Part shown: positions 57,531 to 64,000 of the stretch, one piece after another
Position numbering within the stretch: the first letter of the stretch is position 1
Layout of the letters: every line of letters begins with the position of its first letter
Assembly: GCF_014633365.1 (NCBI RefSeq)
Contig: NC_068340.1
Location: forward strand, 37,286,328 to 37,350,327
DNA length: 64,000 nt
Source of the DNA: Diospyros lotus
Lineage: Eukaryota; Streptophyta; Magnoliopsida; Ericales; Ebenaceae
Direction of reading: 5' to 3'
The notes under the pieces: generated by a model
Database searches by the model: none
Seen by the model: only the letters and a program-made list of their open reading frames with translations
What the model was told of the DNA's origin: nothing
Made by a program: the position numbers and the translations under genes

Positions 57531-58661
57531 ATGGCGGAAGGAACCCGCATGAAAAATTTTGAGACACAGTTGCAGCAAGTGAGCTCAACTGTGTCAGATG
57601 TCCAAAGCAGGATTGAGCAACTGGAGATTGGTGGAGAAAGGAATCATGAGGTGATCATGGCGATGGATTGCAAGCTGGAAGGTTCATTGGAAGGAATGGA
57701 GCAGAGACTAGAAGGGTCCATAGCGAGGCTGCGAGAAGACATGGGGGGGCAAATGCAACAATTCATGATCATGTTCACTCGCCAGAACACGATGAGATGG
57801 CTCCTGATTTTCCTCCCCGAGGAAAAGACGAGCCCATTTTACTAAGGAACGAGAATAATAGGATGGAAGGGAATCTTGGAGATTGAGGTGGACCCGAAGG
57901 AAGGACTGGAATGAGCTATAGGCAGAGAAAGGAACGAGCAGCCTCGAGCTCATTCCCCGAGGTTTCCCATGCCCCGGATGGAGATACTGGCATTTGAAGG
58001 GGTTAACCCCCAGTGGTGGTTGCAAAAATGTGAGCGGATGTTCAATTGGCACAATGTCCCTAGGGGCCAGTAACGTTAGCCACTGCTTACTTTCATGAAG
58101 CAGTTGATGCTTGGTTTCAAGGGTGCCTTAGCGTGAGGGAAGACTATACATGGGAGGAGTTTTTTGAAAAAATGTGTGAGCGATTCGGGGAGAGGAGTAT
58201 GGCGGACACGATAGAAGAGTTTAATAAGCTCAAGCAAACAGGGAGTCTAAGAGATTATTTGCAAAGGTTTAAGGAATTAAGATTGTTCATGATCTATCAC
58301 AATCCCCACTTATCAGAAACTTACTGTGTCAAACTTCATGAGTGGCCTGAGTGAGGAGTTACGGCCAATGATTAAGATGATGAGGCCAAGGACAGTGGAA
58401 CAAACCTTTAAGAGTGCTCGACTATAAGAAATGACGGTGGAAACATTAATGAAAATGCAGAGGCAGTAACAGAAAGTAGTGTTGGGAACGACCCATGTTG
58501 GGGGAAGGAGCTATCACCGGGGCATGACAAAAGGTGGCCAAGGAGTGAAGGCTATTGGAGGCTTAGGGTCGGTTCCATAGGGGGAGCAGTTGAGGGAGAA
58601 AAGAAGGTTGGTGGATCTCTGTTTTTTATGTAGTGACAAGTACCACATTGGGCATCAATGT
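57531..58661 (+). pseudogene. Gypsy D gag with zinc knuckle
   Basis: ATG at 57531 (MAEGTRMKNFETQLQQ). A coiled-coil-like N-terminus is followed by frameshifts. Gag-domain text appears in different frames (WWLQKCERMFNWHNVP near 58013-58060, then WEEFFEKMCERFGER and TGSLRDYLQRFKEL in 58133-58354). The CCHC knuckle CFLCSDKYHIGHQC at 58620-58661 keeps all four metal ligands. Confidence 0.88.
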
Positions 58662-59450
58662 AAGAGGCAGATTATGCTTCTGAAAGGGAATGAGGATGAG
58701 GATCAAGAGAGAGCCGAGCAAGAGGACACGGGGGAGGATGGAGAGGAAACTAATGGGGAGATTTCGATCCACGCCCAGAAGGGGGTAGCTAACAATAAAA
58801 TCATCAAGATAGAAGGGAAAGCTAACGAGATCAATTTACTAATTATGATCAATAGTGGGAGTACCCACAGCTTTCTTGATGAAGGCACAGCAAAAAGGCT
58901 CAAGTGTCAGCTCACGGGAACCCCACCCTTGAGCGTGACAGTGGCCAACGAGAGTCGAGTGATGAGTAACTCAGCCTGTAGTGGTTTTGGGTGGGAGATG
59001 CAAGGAGAAAGGTTTGAGGCCGACCTAAGGTTGTTGTAGTTAGGGGGTTGTGATGTAATACTAGGCGTTGATTGGATGAAAGAGGTTAGCCCCATCAGCT
59101 TTGATTTCAACCGAATGGAGGTCTCCTTTGAGAGAGAAGGGAGGAAGATGACGTTATCGGGACGAAAAGAAATGGGGGCGTGCAAGATGATTTCAGGAAA
59201 AAGATTGCAAAAGGTGATCAAAGGGAAGTGGAGTCAGCTGGCACATCTATTCTCAATTGTGGCCCTAGAGGATGGCCAGACCGAACCAAGGGGGCAAAGA
59301 GAGTTGTTCTTGACAGTCAGCACACCCAAGGTATGCCCAACCAAGTACATCATACACTGCTGGCAGATTATGAGGATTTGTTTGTTGAACCCAAGTTTTT
59401 TACCACAACATAAACCTAAAGCCAAATATGGAACCTATGAACATTAGGTC
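58662..59450 (+). pseudogene. Gypsy D aspartic protease
   Basis: The active-site block is MINSGSTHSFLD at about 58848-58883. The catalytic Asp of DSG is replaced by Asn, so the protease is dead. After a stop at 59037-59039, GGCDVILGVDWMKEV is the conserved second half. Further text leads toward RT with frame changes. Confidence 0.85.
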
Positions 59451-60592
59451 ATATCGATACTCTCCCATTCAAAAGAATGAGATTGAGAAAATGGTTAGGG
59501 ACATGTTACAACAGTTTATTATCCGCCCTAGCCAAAGCCCCTTTGCCTCTCATGTTTTGCTAGTTAAGAAAAAAGATGGATCATGGCGATTTTGTGTGGA
59601 TTATCGCCAACTAAATGCCATGACCATCAAGGATAAGTTTTCAATTCCCCTTGTCAAGGACCTATATGAATTACACAATGCCTGATTCTTTTCCAAGCTT
59701 CACCTACACTCAAGTTATCACCAAATTAGGATGAGGCCCAAGGACATACCAAAAATAACCTTTAAAACCCATCATAGGCACTTTGAATTCTTGGTGATGC
59801 CATTTGGGCTCACCAATGCGCCAGCTACTTTTCAATCCCTTATGAACCGAATTTTTGAACCCCACCTTCAAAAATTTATATTGGTCTTCTTTGATGATAT
59901 CCTCGTCTATAACCCTACTTTTGATCAACACATGTCCCACTTAAAAACTACCCTTGAAATCCTCAGGTCTAACCAGTTTTTTATTAAGAAATCTAAGTGT
60001 GCTTTTGGGTAAGGATAGGTTGAATATTTGGGGCATATCATATCCCAAGAAGGTGTTAGCATGGACCAAAAAAAAGTAGAAGCCATGGTGACTTGACCAA
60101 GACCTACAACAGTGAGGGGGCTAAAAGGATTTTTAGGACTAACCAGTTATTATCATCGATTTGTGAAAGACTATGGGGCCATCAGCAAGCCCCTAACAGA
60201 CCTTTTAAAGAAGGGGGGATTCAATTGGGGTTCCATTGGTTGAAGAAGCCTTCAAGAAGCTGAAGGGGGCCATGAGGAGGGTGCTCATCTTAGGGCTACC
60301 TGACTTCACAAAACCTTTTGTTTTGGAAACTAATGCAAGTGGCGTTGGCATTGGGGCGATACTTGTACAAGAAGGTCGGCCATTAGCATTTTTGAGCCAG
60401 CTCTTGAGCTCTAAGCATGCGAGACTTAGTATCTATGGAAAAGAATTCATAGCAATGTTGATGGCTGTTGACAAGTGGAGGCATTATCTGCAAGAGGGCA
60501 GATTCATAATTAGGATCGATCATGAAAGCCTAAAGTTTTTGTTACAACAGAAACTACATACTCAGCTACAGAAAAGGGCATGTCTAAATTGA
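59451..60592 (+). pseudogene. Gypsy D reverse transcriptase and RNase H
   Basis: RT begins YRYSPIQKNEIEKMVRDML and SPFASHVLLVKKKDGSWRFC. After a stop near 59683, [19 protein letters not shown] and the catalytic [10 protein letters not shown] at about 59884-59913 are intact. YLGHIISQEGV and GLKGFLGLTSYYHRFV follow with stops. RNase H in 60236-60592 shows LPDFTKPFVLETNASGVGIG, in which the catalytic Asp of the usual DAS is Asn, then YGKEFIAMLMAVDKWRHYL. Confidence 0.9.
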
Positions 60593-60848
60593 TGGGCCTT
60601 GATTATACCATACAGTATAGGAAGGGAAGGGAAGGGAAAATGTCGCGGCTGATGCCTTATCAAGGTGCCACGAGGAAGGGAGCACAACAGTCATAACTCT
60701 GGTGATTTCAGAGTGGTACCAAGAGGTGACTGACAGTTATGAAGGAGATGAGAAGGTAAAAGGGTTGTTGGAGAAGTTGTTATTGGGATTTTTCGAGGTA
60801 GACGAGTACACCCTCGTGGAGGGAATGCTGAGGTATCAAGGGAAATAG

Positions 60849-62098
60849 GTGATCAGGGATAAGGCAAAGCTCAAGAGTAAAATCATGCAAGCCTTGCATG
60901 AGTCTCCCTTGGGAGGGCACTCGAGAGTGCAAAACACTTACTTGAGAGTGAGGCAGCTCTTCCACTGGCCAAGAATGAGAATGGAAGTGAAAAGGCTTGT
61001 GACAGCATGTGACACCTGCAAAAGGTGTAAGTCAGAAACAGTTGCCTACCAGGGGCTATTACAGTCAATTCCCAACCAAGCTTGGTCAGATATGTCCATG
61101 GATTTTGTGGAGGGGTTACCCAAATCCAAAGGAAAAGACAGCATTTTGGTGGTAGTGGACCGCTTTACAAAATTTGCTCATTTCATTGGGTTGACTCACC
61201 CTTACACGACCCAAGATGTAGCAAGGGCCTTCTTAGATGGAGTGGTTAAGTTGCATGGGACTCCTAAGTACATTGTGTCCAACCGAGACAGGATTTTCAC
61301 TAGCTCGATGTGGCAGGAACTTATGAAGGCATTAGGAGTAAAGCTGAGTATGTCAACAACATACCATCCTCAATCAGATGGGCAGACTAAGCGAGTGAAT
61401 CAAAGCTTGGAGACCTACCTAAGGTGCAATAGCCTCTTGCAGCCTAAGGAGTGGCATAACACCAGCCACCATTCCTCCCTCAACATGTCCCCCTTTGAGG
61501 CTCTATTTGGATACAAACCCCCTATCCTACCCGCTGTGGAAGGCGACACTAAAGTAGCAACAATGGATGACTATCTTCAGCAACGAAGAAGGGTATCACA
61601 TCAACTGAAGCTGGAACTAGCCACTACTCAAAACTAAATGAAGCAGATAACTGATAGGAGAAGAAGTAAGAGGGAGTTTGTTGTGGGGGATGAAGTTTAC
61701 TTGAGATTGAGGTACCCGCATTTAAAGTCCATCACTCAGGGGAGAATAACCAAACTCAGTCCCAAGTATTTCGGGACTTTTCCCATAGAGGCCAAGGTAA
61801 GAAGGGTGGAAGCGTAGTCGGGTCCCAAATCCACCCAGTATTCCATGTTTCTCTTCTAAAGAGTTCAGTGGGAACGCAGCCGATGAGTGCTGCCCTACCC
61901 TTATTTCCAAAAGAGACTAACAAGCAAGTGGAACTGGAGGCAATTATTGAAAGGAGGGTAATTTACAAGTATGGGGCTCCGTTGATTCAAGTGCTGGTAA
62001 AATGGCAGGATAGTTCGTCTGAATGCAACACTTGGGAGTACCTCCTGGACCTCCTAAAGCAGTTCCCGAGAGCTGCCGATCTCCTTAACATTTCTTAA
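60849..62098 (+). pseudogene. Gypsy D integrase with chromodomain
   Basis: An open frame 60849-61637 holds the HHCC zinc region (HESPLGGHSRVQNTYLRVRQ, CDTCKRCK) and most of the core: MDFVEGLPKSKGKDSILVVV (first Asp), then IVSNRDRIFTS, where Asn replaces the second catalytic Asp, and YHPQSDGQTKRVNQSLETYL with the Glu-containing block present. After a stop, the C-terminal part and, in the open frame 61868-62098, a chromodomain (ERRVIYKYGAPL, VLVKWQDSSSECNTWEY) follow. The stop TAA is at 62096-62098, 30 bp before the 3' LTR. Confidence 0.9.
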
Positions 62099-62128
62099 GG
62101 ACAAGAAACCTGCTAAGGGAAGGGGAAA

Positions 62129-62544
62129 TGTCACGGCATTCTTTCCATATTAGTGATCATTTTAATTTTTGTTGTAATTTGTAGTTTTTACTGTCGCATT
62201 TACTAGCTATTGTTGTAGTTTCTAGAGAGGTTGTTAGTTGTTTGTTAAAACTTAGCTGGCCACATGTAAAGGGGCCTGAATATGACAAATTATGTTGTTA
62301 CAACCATTTGGCAGGAAGGAATCTCTTATGACAGCGCCTACCCTATTGAGTATATTACCTCCCAACTCTCTCTTGGAAAGGCATCTGAAATGATATGAGA
62401 ATTTTTGAGTTCTTCCCTACATCTCTCTGTCTCCCTCTCTAAATTCTTCTAAATTATCTCATTTCTCTCTCTTCATTCTTTTGTGAACCCGTTGCATTCC
62501 TCATTCTCATTGGATAAGGAATACCGACATTCATTCCCGTGACA
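62129..62544 (+). repeat. 3' LTR of gypsy D
   Basis: 416 bp, TGTCACGGC...CGTGACA, followed by AAGGT. Confidence 0.93.
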
Positions 62545-62549
62545 AAGGT

Positions 62550-63515
62550 TTATGGAAAAAGATGAGGAAAGTAGGAAAAAGAAGGTAGAAATAGTCACCA
62601 AGCAAGGACACAGCTAGAGAAGACAATTGGAAAGGAAGCCAATAATCGATCGCATGGATCTCACATGCATAGAAGGCTAACCGCCTCAACTCAACACATG
62701 TAGGCCCATGTGGACGCATGAGGCTCATAGTTTGAGGTTCACATACGCAACCCAAGGAAACAATTTTATCAAGTGAGTAGTTCTCTCCAAAAACTCAATT
62801 TAATTCATGTGCATTGTTACATGTATTTGTTGTCCATTATGTTGCTTCAAAATGTATGTATTTGCATTGAGCATGTGACTATTTGGTTAATTACATGTAC
62901 ATCATTATTTGACCATGTTGGGGATGGGAAGTTAGTCTAGATGTTTATTTGGATTAACCCCAAACTAAAGAATTAATGGGATGACTCCCATAACTACATC
63001 CTAACTCGAGGCTAATAATATTCAACGTTGGACCTTTATGACTATGTCGAGTTACATCATACTCATGCATCATGCACGAAAATATTTTTGAACGCTCACT
63101 AATTGATTTAACATTTAATATGATATATTCAAGCATGTTAAGTAACCCAAACCTTAGTAAGAGAAAGGAAAAGATGGTTGATTAGACCCCTTGGTGGATT
63201 CTATTATTTTGGTCAGCCTAGTTATTTTGTAATTTATGTTGTTAACTATATTCACCTTTCATAAGGCCTAAACATGAATTATATTTCTTTTGGAAAAACT
63301 AAATGGATGTAAACTCATTTGGATTTCAGTATCTAGTCCATGCATGTTGTAAGGTTGCGATCAATATTATATTTTGTGCATCTTTAATTATTTGCCTTAA
63401 CCTTGATTTTATGAGATTGTAATATTAAGGGAATAATTATAAAATCTAAGTTTAATTATTAAAAAAAATCCTAAATCCCCTAAACCATAACATGCCTAGA
63501 GAGTGGAGTGCTACA
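62550..63515 (+). repeat. Gypsy LTR remnant, right of chromovirus D
   Basis: Noncoding, ending GGAGTGCTACA at 63515, a typical LTR end. Its layout, including the CATTTAATATGATATATTC region near 63110, resembles the other long gypsy-type LTRs. Immediately after it, gypsy coding text begins. Confidence 0.5.
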
Positions 63516-64000
63516 CCCATCAATTTCCATTCACGACATAACTGAGGATCAATCTGCACAAACAATGCACGTGCAGGAAAGGATGCAGGGAAAGCATCTA
63601 AAAGGACAAATTCACTCCGGAAGTATTCATAGTTTGATGGATGGCAAGTTGGCAGCTCAATTTGGGTTGCACGTGGAAGATTGAGACGATTTAAGAGTAA
63701 TAGTGATTGATGCAGAAAGAGTGTGCAGTTCAGGGTTGTGTGGAACAGTATCGTTGCAATTATGAAATCATGCCTTTCAATTGGATATATTCATGTTTTC
63801 CCCTAATGGTTTTGGCACTTTGTTGGGTGTGAATTGGCTGAGGACATTAGAGCACATCAACTAGGACTTTTAATTTGATGAAGATGACTTTTGGCAGTCA
63901 TGACAAAAGTGTTAGATTGAATGGTATCGTTGCCTACAAATTAGCACCACCCTCCGATTCTAAAATCCATCATGTATTTCATGTTTCATTCTTAAAAAAT
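63516..64000 (+). pseudogene. Ty3/gypsy fragment: protease region joined to integrase C-terminus
   Basis: From 63519 the text ISIHDITEDQSAQTMHVQ and then SGSIHSLMDGKLAAQFGL (a DSG-type protease block without its Asp) and GFGTLLGVNWLRTLEHINWD (the conserved second half) are gypsy protease. At about 63938 it passes directly to AYKLAPPSDSKIHHVFHVSF, the integrase C-terminal block, so RT, RNase H and the integrase core are deleted. It is cut by the window edge. Confidence 0.75.

Larger units (their letters stand above)
57061..62544 (+). mobile_element. Ty3/gypsy chromovirus D
   Basis: LTRs at 57061-57482 (422 bp, TGTCACAGC...GTGACA) and 62129-62544 (416 bp) are highly similar. The flanks GAGGT (57056-57060) and AAGGT (62545-62549) are a 5-bp duplication with one change. 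TTGGTATCAGAGC at 57485 is the primer-binding site, and GGGAAGGGGAAA before the 3' LTR is the polypurine tract. Order gag, PR, RT, RNase H, integrase, chromodomain. Frames are broken in several places. Confidence 0.93.

Noticed and set aside
39822..62544. Gypsy-type elements considered as integrated pararetroviruses
   Set aside because: They have LTRs, an integrase and a chromodomain, and no movement or coat-protein-like text, so they are Ty3/gypsy chromoviruses.
1..64000. CRISPR arrays, prokaryotic operons, defence systems, tRNA and rRNA genes
   Set aside because: None seen; the repeats are microsatellites and transposon parts, and the genes have plant introns.

Overview
The window is nuclear DNA from a flowering plant, most likely a eudicot. 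It holds intron-bearing plant genes, is AT-rich between genes, and is full of Ty1/copia, Ty3/gypsy and hAT-type elements. There are no prokaryotic operons, CRISPR arrays or rRNA/tRNA genes that I can see. The species cannot be named from the sequence alone.

Host genes. Both recognisable host loci are on the minus strand. (1) At 2241-4984 is a four-exon gene of the TRM/LONGIFOLIA-type DUF3741-DUF4378 family. Its splice sites and phases join without a break into about 695 codons. (2) At 15036-15761 are five consecutive exons (82, 62, 100, 42 and 42 bp) of a MADS-box gene of the SOC1/TM3 clade. They encode the I region, the K-box and the start of the C-terminal part. These short exons are not apparent as long ORFs. 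The MADS-domain exon 1 is not in the window. If the gene is whole, exon 1 lies beyond the right edge and intron 1 holds almost everything from 15762 onward. If not, the gene is headless.

Left accessory part (5.2-26.4 kb). This stretch has microsatellites, a decayed hAT transposase relic (about 7805-8790), and an 877-bp non-autonomous hAT-like element (12492-13368) carrying the N-terminal TIR-domain piece of an NLR resistance gene. It also holds a complete but decayed copia element (17300-24320, TSD AATAG), split in its protease by a 1.7-kb solo LTR, and a possible solo LTR near 24.5-25.0 kb.

Giant nest (26439-54728). An old minus-strand LTR element (26444-54723, TSD CTTGT) was invaded by a 3.95-kb hAT element with a nearly whole transposase gene (28220-32172, TSD GAAATATC), by a short-LTR copia element (32228-51912, TSD AGTAT), and by a Sirevirus-like solo LTR (52899-54670, TSD AATTT). 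The copia element in turn holds a second copia (32780-45854) and a non-autonomous LTR element (47631-50959, TSD ATTAT) carrying a kinesin motor-domain fragment. The second copia has a gypsy-LTR-like insertion (about 34.6-37.8 kb) and, in its 3' LTR, a Ty3/gypsy chromovirus (39822-45760). That chromovirus is itself split in its integrase by an 857-bp hAT-like element (43723-44579, TSD TGCTAAGG). The nest is five levels deep.

Right part (54.7-64 kb). This has a candidate hAT-like MITE (55942-56774) and a second chromovirus (57061-62544, TSD GAGGT/AAGGT) inside a remnant gypsy LTR. At the right edge is a gypsy fragment whose protease region is joined directly to an integrase C-terminus. All retroelement reading frames carry stops, frameshifts or lost catalytic residues. 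The most notable content is two apparent host-gene captures (an NLR TIR domain by a hAT-like element and a kinesin motor by an LTR element) and the SOC1-like locus beside the nest.
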